Shown piece after piece: positions 22,206 to 33,600 of a stretch of DNA of 64,000 nucleotides (its first letter is position 1; the number at the start of each line of letters is the position of its first letter). The notes under the pieces were generated by a model that was given only the letters and a program-made list of their open reading frames with translations, had not been told where the DNA came from and made no database searches. The DNA comes from Camillea tinctor (lineage: Eukaryota; Ascomycota; Sordariomycetes; Xylariales; Xylariaceae), in contig MU394145.1 of NCBI GenBank assembly GCA_022578605.1, positions 1 to 64,000 on the forward strand. The letters are read 5' to 3'. The position numbers were made by a program, and so were the translations under genes.

Positions 22206-23183
22206 TTACTGCCAGTCCGGGAATCCTGCGTCTGGTGATTGGAGTTGGTTCTGGGCCAGGAACTGGTCTCCTGGTTGGGGTTGAGGTTGAGGCTGAACTT
22301 GGCCTTGGCCTAAACCTTGAGGCTGGGATGTGGTTTGGGCTTGGTTATTCTGGGCGACGACCTGAAGAGCATCGGCTTGTGGCATGGAGAATGTAGTCCG
22401 AGCTCCAGAGGCAGTGAGAGTGATGTTGAGAGATATTTGTGTGCTAGGCTCGTCCTCCTCGCCGTTATCTACCCGAGCTCTCTTGCGGCTGTTCCTGTTT
22501 CCCTGGTCAGAGGCGGCATTGCGGCGGCGAGCTTCATTTAGCTGATAGATCATTGTCGCGGTCGGAAGTTGAGCTATGAGTGGCTGTCTGTTGCCGACCG
22601 CAGGGGCATCATTGTTTTGTTCATGGACAACCGGTGCTCCTTGGATACAAATAACATGGTTCTCCCCGTCTAACCACCAGATCCACCGACTGATGGCTCG
22701 AAGCAAGTTCAGTTCCGGTTCCTCAAGGGCGGTAAGTCCATATTGCCCACTAGCCATTCCCTGCTTGAAAGCTTTCACCATAAAGTCCGCAACTTCCTGC
22801 ATAGTATGAAAGTTTGCACCTGAGTGGATTGGTTTCCTTGACGCCAGTCTGTCGTACACGATAGACCAGAGATTGCTCATAGATTGGCGCACGTCTGGTC
22901 TTGTGGTATAGACAGTAACTGCATCTCGGAAGATCACAGTTAGGCTATGGGTTATATAATCATGTCGAGGATTGTCAATCCACGATGGTGGAGCTAGCAG
23001 TCCAATCCAACGCTTGACGACCAACCCGTGAGGCATCTGCAACTGTGGATAGACAAGAATTGGTACGGAGTAGAGGTATCCCGTCAGAGAAGTTTCATGC
23101 TTTGCAAGATCTTCATCCACGTGTTGTTGCTGTGCAGTAGGTTGCAATCCCACACCAAGGTCAGGTGAATCAGGTAGATCCAT
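22206..23183 (-). CDS. Hypothetical protein with Gln/Pro-rich tail
   Basis: A 325-aa uninterrupted frame beginning MDLPDSPDLGVG. The N-terminal two thirds look globular (Trp-rich segment RAISRWIWWLDGENHV, about 164-179). Next comes a basic RKRARVDNGEEDE segment likely to be a nuclear localisation signal, then a low-complexity Gln/Pro/Gly tail (QGLGQGQVQPQPQPQPGDQF) ending FPDWQ. Such tails are common in transcription-related proteins, but no DNA-binding domain is visible. I do not recognise the family. The ATG at 23183 is the first in frame. The opposite strand also carries open frames, caused by the repetitive tail, which I regard as shadows. Confidence 0.7.
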   Translation of the reverse strand: MDLPDSPDLGVGLQPTAQQQHVDEDLAKHETSLTGYLYSVPILVYPQLQMPHGLVVKRWIGLLAPPSWIDNPRHDYITHSLTVIFRDAVTVYTTRPDVRQSMSNLWSIVYDRLASRKPIHSGANFHTMQEVADFMVKAFKQGMASGQYGLTALEEPELNLLRAISRWIWWLDGENHVICIQGAPVVHEQNNDAPAVGNRQPLIAQLPTATMIYQLNEARRRNAASDQGNRNSRKRARVDNGEEDEPSTQISLNITLTASGARTTFSMPQADALQVVAQNNQAQTTSQPQGLGQGQVQPQPQPQPGDQFLAQNQLQSPDAGFPDWQ

Positions 23184-24715
23184 TTTCAGCGGTGAGTTGA
23201 AGAGCTGGCACGATGGTAGGTGTTGTCAATATTGTTCGTTGTCAGATAGGGACTCTCGTTCTATAGAGCAAACTCAGGAATGCGTAGGAATCGGATACTA
23301 CAAGGGATCGAAGGGGTGGCGTTAGTATCGAGAATATTTTCAAGAATTTGAGTGTGTAGGAAAAGAAGGCAAAAATGAGTAGCCTAGCACCTGTGCTTGA
23401 TGAAAATACTCAACGGCTGCGGTGCTAAGGATTAAAGAAGTACCATAGAAGCAAAGTACAGAAAAGTGAGATCATACATACCTCTAGAGTGAAATCACTA
23501 CTGAAGAATTGCAATGCTCCAAGCACAAGGTTGTAGTTGGTAATGGTTGTGGGAAAGGGACTTGGAGATGGATGCAAAGTGCGCATGTATTTGTAGGGGA
23601 AAATAATGTCAGTGTGGGGAATTTTATTTTGTTTTCTCCCTCATTTCTCGGCAGGGCTCGACAGGATGCTATTGTTCTATTGTCTATTTGTTTTGCGTTT
23701 GGGTTCACCGTGGGCAACAGGGCATTCAGATTTCGTCTCATGCCTCGGCGTCTTTTCACGTATATTCAACTCGAAATGTGCAGGGTGTCGAGAAATATCA
23801 AGAAACCACAAGACAGATTGCTACCTTTGTGTAAGATTTTGTTAGGATATGTTATTGTTGTAATATACACACGTATTTCAGTAATTGATAGCCACTTATG
23901 TTCTAAATCTTCACCTTTTCACCTCCCAGTATAATATAAGCTAGAATATAAAGACTGTATATGAAACCCTGAAGATTACCAATAGCAAAAGGTTTTGTTT
24001 TGCTACGGTTTGGTCGATACGCTATCTAATAAATTTGTTATAATGTGATAAGACCTAGTATAGAAAAGCATCAATATCCTGTTTTGTAATAATGTCACAA
24101 AAGATAGGTGATTGATATAAATCAGAGTTATATATGTGCTTTGGATAACCTGGACTTTGAGCCCCTATTATACGAGTATGCAGCTAAAAGGGGGTGTGAT
24201 AAGGGTCTGATCTATCAACCCTGTTGCTGATATTTCAGATATTACCAAATTTATATCATGATAAATACTCTCTCGTATATATGGGTGTGTATACTGAAAC
24301 AGAAAAACTTGTGAAGCCAGGAAGCATAATTCAGCTACATGCCGCAACGTAGCTGGATGTACATCCGATGTTTTTTCGTGGTACAAGAAATCTTCTTACA
24401 ACCATTCTCTCAACACGATTTTATGCGTACGTCCTAATAAGAAAGTCTTTAAGGGACTCAAAGAATAAAGGTAATTTATGTACGTCTAAGATAAGCGCCA
24501 GAAGTCTCCAGTTCTAAGGGCAGCCATTACACGACGATTGCCCCCGAGATCACATCACATAGTGAAGCGAAACCCTTCAATTACGCGAACCACGACATCC
24601 CACCGCAGAGTTTTTCAAGCTCAGTGTGAGCGCTCCTCAGCTCTGTCTAAGCACTTGTACGGTGTAGCTTATATTCGTTGAGAAGGATAGTCATCTGCTC
24701 ACTAGTCTGGTCTCG
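23184..24715. other. Intergenic; no gene seen
   Basis: Upstream region of the orphan gene, then A/T-rich DNA. The longest frame here (23509-23934) has no family resemblance and no codon bias, and opposing frames overlap it. Nothing is supported. Confidence 0.45.
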
Positions 24716-25540
24716 CTAATAGATAAAATGTTGTTCCAGCTTTTCTATCTTTCCAGCAGTTTCGAGCTTGACATTGGCTTTGTCCTTGGCATAAGATTCC
24801 TTGACGAACTGCTTTCTCTCGCTCCCCGGGGGACTGATGGGTATCCGGCCGCTGGTGCCGGCCCGGAAGACGAGTGTGTATGACGGGCCCCCTATCTTCC
24901 GGATCCATTCGGCAAGGAGGACCATGTTGACAAAATAATTAGCACATCAGAGAATTGAAAGGTTCGGGACAAAACAAACCAACACAAATTACATTTAAAG
25001 TGGGAATATATAAAGCATCACAGAGAAAAAAGGCTCCTAGACACTGGTCACATATGCGGACCCCTAAACCCACTATTCACTCACCATAAATTTTGCGCCC
25101 TCAGCAGAAATCCCTCCCTCCCTCTCAATCCCCTTCCTAAACGCCGCGGTATAGCACCCCACCGCACATAATATAACCCTAACATCGATTCCACTCACAG
25201 CGGGCGGAATAACCACCCATAATCTCCTCCTTAACGCGGCTCCAAAACCGGAGGTTCTTGAGCTCGGTATGTGTATCCCGGACGCCAGCTTGCTTACCAC
25301 TCCTCCTCCTCCTCCTTCTCCGGACCCCCGTCCAGGAGAACGCGGCGAAAGCCGTGTCCTGGTAGGCCGGTGTAGGACGAGGGGTCCGAGGAAGGCCATC
25401 CATGCGACATCAGTGTTGGTCCGTCGCTTTGGTTGTTCGGGGTGATGGTGGAGGGGGGGTTGTTCGCGGATTGACTGGGCTGGGCTAGAAGTCGAGGACT
25501 TCCTTCGCATTAGAATGCTAGGCGACCTAGGCGTGTCCAA
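24716..25540 (-). other. Possible small split gene or gene remnant
   Basis: Two short minus-strand frames look protein-like. The upstream one (25540-25073) ends with AALRRRLWVVIPPAVSG and then CAVGCYTAAFRKG...GAKFM; right after that ATG comes a consensus donor GTGAGT. The downstream one (24925-24716) begins MVLLAEWIRKIGG and ends KLEQHFIY in a clearly charged, helical tail. A branch-like TGCTAAT lies 13-19 bases before the downstream ATG, but no AG acceptor follows it in the right place. Joining the two therefore needs a non-canonical site. It may be two exons, two small genes or a decayed gene. I do not recognise the family. Confidence 0.25.
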
Positions 25541-27343
25541 GGCAAGTAAAAAACATTCCCCGCCGAAATCTGAGGTAAATCGGTTTCTCCAGAACTTCTA
25601 CGCTTGGGCGCGTTGGCTTTACGATCAAGGTGGCAGCAGGCCCCCCCTTTTTCTGTTTCGCAGCAATTCGCCCACCGTCACCTAAGGAAACATTTGAAGG
25701 CGAACCAAGAGGTCATGGTATAAGAGCTGTTTTAGGTTGATATGCTAAATATACGTCCAGGATGCTAGGAATGATTTCTTGAGCAGGAAACTAGAAGTTG
25801 CGGTGGATGACAGCGAGGCCAACCTCAAAAGCTAACTGAGAAGTAATATGTACCTACGCCTTATATCTTATGGAAGGGACAAAGATAAAGTATATGAATG
25901 ACTATACCTATAATAACCAAAAAAAACCACCCAGGTTGACCAAAGGGGATATTTTCTTGTGCATGTAGAATCATCTGTCCTGCCCGCACGCAACTGACTA
26001 CCTCAGCTGAGTGTTCCCCCTTTTCGTATCTTAGACCTCCTACCCCACCAAAACAGTGTCTCCAAAGTGTACACACAAATCAGAAAAGACAATTAATATA
26101 TTCTTGTTTATTTTATTTTTATTTTATTTATTTATATATGTATTTATATGGTATGTGTGTATGTATGTATGTGAATAATTTCCTATCATCAAATTCATGC
26201 AAATGGTTATGCAACAACTAGTTAGTAAAAAGAGGAAAAAAATATCGAGAAAGAGGCGACAGCAAGGTGATGGTATCATGTTTCCCCCCTTTTCCCCCCT
26301 ACTGTTCCTTTTCCGTAAAGCAAACAGAAAACGGAAAGGGGAAAAGAGGAATTTTCGAGATAGGCAGTAATAATGACGACGATAGAAAAAAAAAAGACAA
26401 ACAAGACAAACAGGAAAAATGAAGAAGGCCACCCAACAGGCCAAACCCTACCATCCATCCCATCCAACCGACAAAAAATAAAAAGGCAGTCAAGTCAAGA
26501 AGTAGCTAACAGCGAAAGACAACAACATTGACATAGGAGAGAACGAAACCCCGAAAAAAAATAGTATGGAGCGTTGAGCAGAGGTTATGTAATGGTATGG
26601 CAGTAAGTAGAGGACAGACAAGGGAGAGGAGAAGGAAAGGGGGAAGAATATTACGCTCTTCCCCTTTCATGCTTTTTTTAACACCGTCAAGAAATAGAAT
26701 GGATGCGAACGAGTTGAAGATAAGAGGTAGGAAATCTTAATAACTTCCTTTACCCTCTATCCCTCTTGACTCCCCTCCTCCTTCTCCTTTAATCCATTCA
26801 CCCAACTCAGCCACAAAAGGACCATCTTCCCTCTTGCTTCCCCATTTCTTATCCTTTCCCTCCTTCTCTTCCAATCCCCACTATAAACAAACAAAAAAAT
26901 TGGCCACTTCTTGGTAAGTTTTTTTTTATAAGAAAAGAGAAAAGAGAACCATGAGGTATATATAAAAAACCCTCCTTCCCCCTTTTGCTCCTCTTCGCTG
27001 TAGTGTATACATGCAACTGTGTCCCTCTCGAGGGGCATTTTCTATAATCTCTGCGCCTCGGTATATCGGTTTATTGTCCAAATGATTTTTTTCCGTGTTT
27101 CTGGTTTTGGAGACTCGATGTTGCTTGGTAGTGGCCCCATTCTATGATTCATTAGGTATTCTACCCTTAAAAAAGTTCGACTCCCTTCCCCTCTCCAAAA
27201 TATTATATCAGTGCTAGTCTCTTTGCTGAACTGAGACTATTTTCTCTTCGAAAAAAAAAAAAGGAAACAAGAAGTAGAAAAAGCAGTCGCCCTTGATGCC
27301 CTAGCGCCTAACTTTGAAATATCAAGAAAAAGGACTATAGTAT
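25541..27343. other. Intergenic, low-complexity rich; no gene seen
   Basis: Contains a TTTATTTTATTT/GTATGTATGT repeat (26100-26175) and several A/G and C/T tracts (26280-26450, 26620-26660, 26750-26880). The minus-strand frames here are hydrophobic Phe/Leu/Ser strings produced by those tracts. The right end is the 3' trailer of the PIP5-kinase gene. Confidence 0.5.
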
Positions 27344-30185
27344 TTATCGAGGAACTGGCGGTAATGACTTGTCTAGGCTTTCACGACTGGGATTATCACG
27401 GTTGAGGCTTTCACGGCTGAGTCTGTGCCGCAACATCCTACCAAAATTTGCGAGGCTTCCACCTTTCTTCTGATCAGGGTAGCTGTTGACCGGCTCCAGA
27501 TAACTAGATTTGGGCGGCGTCGGTGGCCCCCTACCTCCAATTCCGTGAGGTCCCAGCTCAGTGAACCCATCTTGCCGATCGTGAAGTGATGGGGTGTAAG
27601 GGCGTGTCTCGCTTGCGTTGTCGTCACGACCTCGTCCTTCAACGGATGACCCTTCCGCCGCTGTCTCCTCAACTACTGGTAGAACGGCATGCGAGTTATT
27701 TCTTCCGCCAGGGGGGGATATAGTCGTGATAATGCGGCCAGGTACCTGGTCCTCAGTAGCAGCTTTCTTGTCTTTCTTAGCCTTTTTAGAGGCCTTCTCT
27801 ACCGTTGAGTTGGATTCCGGAGTTGTCGGCGGAAGAAAGGTCGATCCATCTTCGGGCTGCAACATTCCCTGCGATTCTGTTGCCGCAGCAGCTGCAGCAG
27901 CTTCTCGATCACGTGCGTCTCTTTCGGCCTCATCCGCAGACATAGTTATCCCTGACATAAATTTGATGAATCGCTCCCCATACTCATCCGGCGGGAGGGC
28001 AGAGATCTGGGAGCGGTCATTGGAAAGGCCTTTCCAGAAGTGCTCTATCTTCTTGATCATGCCGTACTATAAATTCATTAGCATACGATACAGGGCTCAA
28101 TACATCTTCCATGAGCAAAATGGAAATTAAACTCACGTGTGTCAGACAGTCGATAACGCCCAGATAGTAGACTTCTTCGCCGGGCTCATCATCATCGTGA
28201 GTTGCACGGAGACCACCATCGTCATTGTAAAATACGCCACCCCGGCCTTGACCCTCGGCCAATTCGTCCGGCATCCTGTCACTAGTTTGTTCCATCGGTA
28301 TTGGCCGCTCGGCCTTGATCATTTGTCTCAGCTCCCTTGCCTTGCGTGCGCTTTCCAGTTTAGACGGTGTCCTCATGAGGACGGAGCTGGGATCAAAACC
28401 TTCTTCCGACGGCCCAGCACCGCCAGGGTTAAATACCTGGAGTGTCTTGTCCCTCAAGTTTTCCTCGTTCCCTTTGCGTAGATCGTGGATGCCAATCAGA
28501 AGGGAGTAATCCATAATCTTCAACTTCTGCAACAGCCGAACATCACGCTGAAGCTGCTGAAGGAATAGTTGCTTCTTCTGGAGCCCTAGCTCAAGATGCC
28601 TCTGCCGGCGCAGCCAATTCAGGTCCTTCAAGGTAGCTCGTGGATTCTTCTCGAGGTTCTCCTCTTGGTAGTTCCGGCCGACGGTAGAGCCCTTCAGGTC
28701 GAAAGTAGTGTGAATATCACGGTGGGGCGGGAAGAGGTTGTTCATGACAACGAAGTGAATCTTCTTTCCGTACGGCATCTTCACACGATGGAGACCATAG
28801 AATTGGGAGAGGAGGGTGTTCGGGTTATCGGTAACGTGGTTATAGTAATCTTTCAAGATCTTCCGGAGAAACTTATGCTCGGCGTGATGGATCGTCTTAA
28901 TGATGTACTTGTAGTCTCGGGAGAAGTAGAAGAAGCTACCACTCTTCCCCGGAGATCCAAGCTCAGATAGAATATACTTCCCGGTGAGCGACATCAGGTA
29001 GTCGGCCGGATCCAACCTAAAGAGAGCGCGAAGATGCCGGAAAACCCAGGGCGCATAATCCTTGAACTTGAAATCATACTTGGCCGAAGGCACCAGCTCG
29101 TTTCCAGCGCTACATCATGTTAGTAGAAAACCGATGATAGGGGAGAGGGGGGAGGAAACGTACATGTCAAACGTCGATTTCTGCTTAGCGTCGAAGTCTG
29201 CATCGGTCAAGGGACGATCGAGTTTGGCATTGGTACGAGAAACGGATACGCGAATACCCGTCAACATATTGTACGCGGTGGTCCAGTTGGCATGGTTCTC
29301 GTCGACCTTGGTTCCGACCAGGACCCGATCATCATCCTCCTCTTCCCGCTTCTTCTTCTTAGCCCGCTTTTGCCGGTATGCCTCAGCCCACCTAAGCGCA
29401 TCGTCATCGGGGAGAACCTCATCGCGAGGCATGTCGGCGTTCTGCGGTCGCGTGTTTCTCCGACCAAGGCTCAGAGACCCTCGGCGCCCGGTCGGTCCAG
29501 CTGCAGTGGGGGAAAAGCGGCCGCTGGCATATGCTGTGTCATTACTATCCTTGGAACCACGGCCAGCCTGTGCCCTCGGAACCTCCAAGGTATGGCGGTG
29601 CTTCAATCCGGTCGCCGGCGGTTGGGCAGCGGGGTTCGATGTCGAGGCGGCGGCGTTGGCGTTGGCGTTGGCGGAGGAAGTACTGGGCAGATTCGCGGGA
29701 GAAGAAAACCTTTGGGGTTGTGTCGAGTCACCTTGGACGATATCAGGCACAGGAGGCATGGGCTTGGACGAATGGTTGGGCGGTTGACCGTCTGCAGGCG
29801 TGGCGTCAGAAGATGTGTCGCCATTAGGTAGTTTGTAGTTAGATGCGCTGTGATAGGACTGCTGTGCAGGCCAGCGGTAGGTCGAATCCATCTCAGACAT
29901 CACACCATTCGGAGCTCTGCTCAACCTGCCATTTGCCAGGGGGGTCATACTCGAAGGATGTGGCCCGTCCCCATTCATACGCAATCTTGGGTCCGAACTA
30001 TTGGAGGAATGCGAGGACGAGTTGTCGTCGAAGGTCTCATTCGTGGGAGTGATGGCGGCGTGCAGACGGTCCTTACCCTTGGAGAGCTTGTCAAATGCAA
30101 GATCGTGGTGACTATCGTCGAGGTGGACTATGCCAGCGTTCGAGGAATAGATGGGAGAGTTCTCGTTGTTTACGAAGGAGGGCAT
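27344..30185 (-). CDS. MSS4: Phosphatidylinositol-4-phosphate 5-kinase
   Basis: Makes PI(4,5)P2 from PI4P at the plasma membrane, controlling actin, polarity and signalling. Exons (minus strand) are 30185-29164, 29109-28137 and 28066-27344, giving 905 aa. The junctions restore STFDIAGNELVPSAKYDF and GVIDCLTHYGMIKKIEHFWKG. Residues 1-270 are Ser/Pro/Asn-rich and disordered. The PIPK catalytic core runs from about 325 to 690, with FDLKGSTVGR (about 477-486), MDYSLLIGIHD (about 540-550), the usual low-complexity insert, then YYLGVIDCLT. The C-terminal 200 residues are disordered with Lys- and Ser-rich stretches and an RLSRESLNRDNPSRESLDKS repeat. Both introns are short (54 and 70 nt) GT-AG. Identification is firm. 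Confidence 0.95.
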
Positions 30186-31681
30186 TATTTCGCTATTCGG
30201 AGTTCATTCGTGGCCAATTCCCGACACTTTGGCACTTTGGTTCTGGTTGATATTTTTCTTGGGTTTCTCTTTTTTTGGCTGACTCTGGGTTCTGGGCTCA
30301 GACTCAGATTCAGCTTCCTCCGCCTCTCCTGTTGCTGACTCCTGAATTAGAGAAGAAGAAAAATACGTTATGTTCTTTTTTTTCTTTTCTTTTTCTCTCT
30401 CTCCCTCTGTTATTCACTTGGGTCGGAAACAGATACAAGATTGTCGAGGGGAAACAATAATCGTGTTTGCTGCAATCGACCCGAAGAGAAGGGGAGGCAG
30501 GGAGGAAATGAAAATACGAAAATAGGAGATTGAGATTTGTAGAAGAGAAAGTTGGTAACGGGGGGAATGAAATGCGTGGATACGCTAAAAAAAATAAAAG
30601 ATACCAGTAAACTCTCGAACCAATAACGTATTGTTATTTGCATAAAACAGGTACAAGGATTTTTTTTGTACAACAAATACGGAGTTGGTAGAACGGGTAT
30701 AGCTTTAGAACGGATAGAACGGGGAAAGCAAACGAAGGGGGGAAAAGAACATGTAAAGTAACTAAGTACCTACCTTAACACTAGCGTAGGTTAGCAATAA
30801 GTAGCTCTCTAAACAAGTACCTATCTAACCCTCTATTCCCCTTTCTTCTTTTTTATTTCATTTCTCTCCCTTTTTTTTTTCTTGGCGACAACGACTAGTC
30901 AGTTGGTATTGTAAAATATCGAATGAATGTAATTGAATTAGAAGAAGAAGAAAAAAAAAGAAGGAAACACGGAATTATCTGGATAAGGAAAAGAGAGAGA
31001 GGGAGAGAAAATAACCCAAAACCCAAAAACAAAAGGGATGGAAAAGAATAGAATGGAAATTTGTTTTTAATGGTGTTGAAGAGTTGGGCATGCACCTAGG
31101 TTAGGTGGGTTGAAGAGGACAATTATTGTTATTATTGTTTTATTTATCGGGGTTGCTTTAAGATTTCAAATTACTACGATTTCAAAACTTGAATAAGCAA
31201 AAACGAGTTGAAAGGTTCAGTTCCATTTTAGCTACTCTCACTAATTAGTGGATCAAATACGCTGCACTGCATACTGCATAGAGAAGGACTGCGAGGCCTA
31301 CTTATCTCAGCTATCTGATGTACGACCAATAAATAACGACCCGTCCTGCAAAAAGATCACACGCGTACCAGAGACAACAGAGAACTGTTATTTTTCAACT
31401 TTTTTCAAGATACTATAATACTCCGTAACCACTCCGATAACTACCTGCCCATTTGTCGCTAGCTATCTCTTGGGGTTGTTTCGTCCCCAGTATGCGACCT
31501 GGTCTACCTTACGTAATTTACGGAATTACTTTGCTAGCATAGCGTGCATCGGTATATCGGAGACAATACATCAGCGTGGCGCAGTCTTAAAAAAATAAAG
31601 GAGAAAGGACAAGAGAAAATTGAATGTCCACTGCATTAGCGATTGGTGAGCTGCAACAAGAAAAATATAAAAATAGATGGT
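30186..31681. other. MSS4 promoter and intergenic DNA; no protein gene seen
   Basis: The MSS4 leader includes CT-rich tracts (30380-30420) and A/G tracts (30940-31060). ACTCCGTA-type words occur near 31421. No supported coding frame. The tRNA gene begins immediately to the right, in the same orientation as MSS4. Confidence 0.5.
31661..31673 (-). terminator. Pol III terminator of the tRNA-Met gene
   Basis: On the minus strand TTTTT (31673-31669) lies eight bases after the discriminator A, and a second TTTTT follows at 31665-31661. This is the expected spacing for RNA polymerase III termination and indicates that the displaced 3' end belongs to a tRNA transcription unit. Confidence 0.75.
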
Positions 31682-31852
31682 TGTCCTGGGTGAGGCTGAT
31701 TATTTGTTAGTTTTAGGTATATATTCCAGAGTAGGTATGTGTTGAACGCCTATGGCTACTTACCTCGAACTCACGACCTTTGGATAGCCCAATCTGAGAA
31801 TTGAGTCATTTTCATATGAGACCAACGCTCTAGCCAACTGAGCCACCAAGAC
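31682..31852 (-). tRNA. tRNA-Met(CAU), elongator type, with two introns
   Basis: Mature parts on the minus strand are 31852-31815, 31785-31764 and 31695-31682. Acceptor stem GTCTTGG pairs with CCAGGAC (one G-U), D-arm is GCTC/GAGC, anticodon loop is CTCATAA with anticodon CAT at 31818-31816, T-stem GTGAG/CTCAC, T-loop TTCGAGC, discriminator A. The T-T mismatch closing the anticodon loop also occurs in the yeast elongator tRNA-Met. A 29-nt intron (31814-31786) sits one base 3' of the anticodon, the canonical tRNA-intron site. A second, 68-nt insertion (31763-31696) splits the T-loop and therefore the B box; without removing it there is no T-arm or acceptor stem. A T5 Pol III terminator follows. 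Whether the gene is functional depends on how that insertion is handled. Confidence 0.85.
31696..31763 (-). other. Spliceosomal-type intron inside the tRNA-Met T-loop
   Basis: A 68-nt segment starting GTAAGT and ending AATAATCAG, with a CTAAC branch site (31710-31706) whose branch A lies 11 nt before the acceptor end. Length, donor, branch and spacing equal those of ordinary mRNA introns in this window, for example the first NoxA intron with GGCTAACATAG. Exact GT-to-AG removal gives a 7-nt T-loop and closes all tRNA stems. It interrupts the internal B box promoter after TTCGAG. Confidence 0.75.
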
Positions 31853-33600
31853 AATCTGTGATGGAGGAACGAGGGTTGTTTTTGCTTGTCATAAAGGAAT
31901 TTGCCGTGTTCACGATAGTTCCCTGCTTGCTTGCATTGGCGTAAGTAAGGTATATGCTACTAGAATATTCCTAAAAGGTAACTAACCTAGCATCGATCTC
32001 TCTGTAAGTAGAATGCGTGCCGTTTCGCCGACACCACTTACATGGAAATATAAACTAGCGACCACACTAGTAGCTAATTAAGTTAGTCCCCTGAATTCAT
32101 CGGTTCAATGTTCACTCAGACCGTAATGTAACTGTATATCATGTCAGTCCGTTTTTATGCTCCGTCTGTCGTGCATAAAATTGTTAACTCAAAGTCCGAC
32201 AGGCCGTGCTCCAGGTACATCCGCTTACAAAAAAAGCTCCCAAAAAGCTTGGCTACATCTCCAAATAGATGGTACCGCAACTCCATGCTTTTAGCGACTT
32301 TATGATTGCTTACCACTTTTCATCACCTTATAACCAAGCCACAATCTGATATTTGATTCATCACCTTTCCCATTATCTCTTTATATGAATTCCAGGTTCA
32401 TGACTTAAGGTATTAATTTATACTCACACTTACACTACGGGCTGAAGGGATGTTCAAGTCCACGTCAACAGTGTAAGAGAAGAATTACAAGAGACGAGTT
32501 GTAAAACCTACCTGAACTTACCTGTGTAATGCTAATGCTAATTTCGGGGATGTTCGTACTTCTTCATGCACGCTGTCATACACAGTTTACCTAACTGTCC
32601 GTCCTTGGCTCCGTTACAGGTCGTAAAACATGCCATGCCGTCTTTGCCGTCACCAGCCACAGATTCCCCCCCAAAACCATCCATTAACAACGATCCCTTG
32701 GCAAACGCAGGTAAATCTTGGTCCCCTAATCTTTTTCACTTGTTGTTTTTCAGCTTGTCAAGGGGTTGCCGAAGGACTCCACGAGTACATACATACACTA
32801 GATGCGACCCAAAACCATCGTCTAGATGGCCCGGCCTAGCCCCTCTCGTTTTCTCCCTCTATGTATGTACCGTCATCCCTTTTATGTATTATGAGGTCAC
32901 AGCAACCAACTATCTGTAGTGCAGTATTACCTGTCTCCTCTCAAGATTGACGACATAACCATATTAGCCATTACACTATGTGGTTGTGATCGTCTACTAC
33001 TCTAACAACAATGCAAAGTTACTTCGTCCACCTGCCCTACATATGCTGTGTTGGCCGGAAATCTCAATGAATGAACAGCCCACCGTTCCTCGCCCCCCTC
33101 CTTCTCCTCTCCCCATTATTAGGAGCACTGACGTGTCGCGTTTAGTCTCCTCTTTTCGTCAGAATAAAGGGTATAACGCCATCATAGAGCGAGACACACA
33201 TAAAGTGAGAATGAGAAGGGAAAACTCAAAATTGAACGCGAACGTAACTATGAAGATCTAATGTAGCGTTGGTAGCTACTAATGAGTAAAGTAATGTTAA
33301 GTACAGGTTAACCGGAGTGGCTGTGCCGACTCACTAGAAAACTCGCGAGATTGCTATGGATCCCAACTGCATCACTATGTTAATGCAGGCGGGAAAGACG
33401 GCGTGCTCGGGGGTAAATTGGAATACATATTCTTTATCACAACGACATCCATCGTTTCTTAAAGTCCTAGCTACTGCTATTTATTTATACGTATTGTGAT
33501 CGTGATTAGCTTCAACTACATGGGATGAAAGAAGGATCGGATCTATCCGCTCTGTCTTCTCGAACACTAGTGTAAAGGGGGTGGAATAGAATGAATACTA
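31853..33600. other. Intergenic; no gene seen
   Basis: Upstream of the tRNA gene. Contains scattered short frames with no family resemblance. The 32566-32919 and 32980-33261 frames on the plus strand are compositionally ordinary and unsupported. Confidence 0.45.

Noticed and set aside
26124..27038. Hydrophobic minus-strand frames
   Set aside because: Generated by A/G-rich tracts on the plus strand giving Phe/Leu/Ser strings.
31763..31852. First impression that the tRNA-Met was a truncated pseudogene lacking its 3' half
   Set aside because: The missing T-stem and acceptor halves were found 68 nt further on (31695-31683), exactly after a GT-AG intron-like segment.
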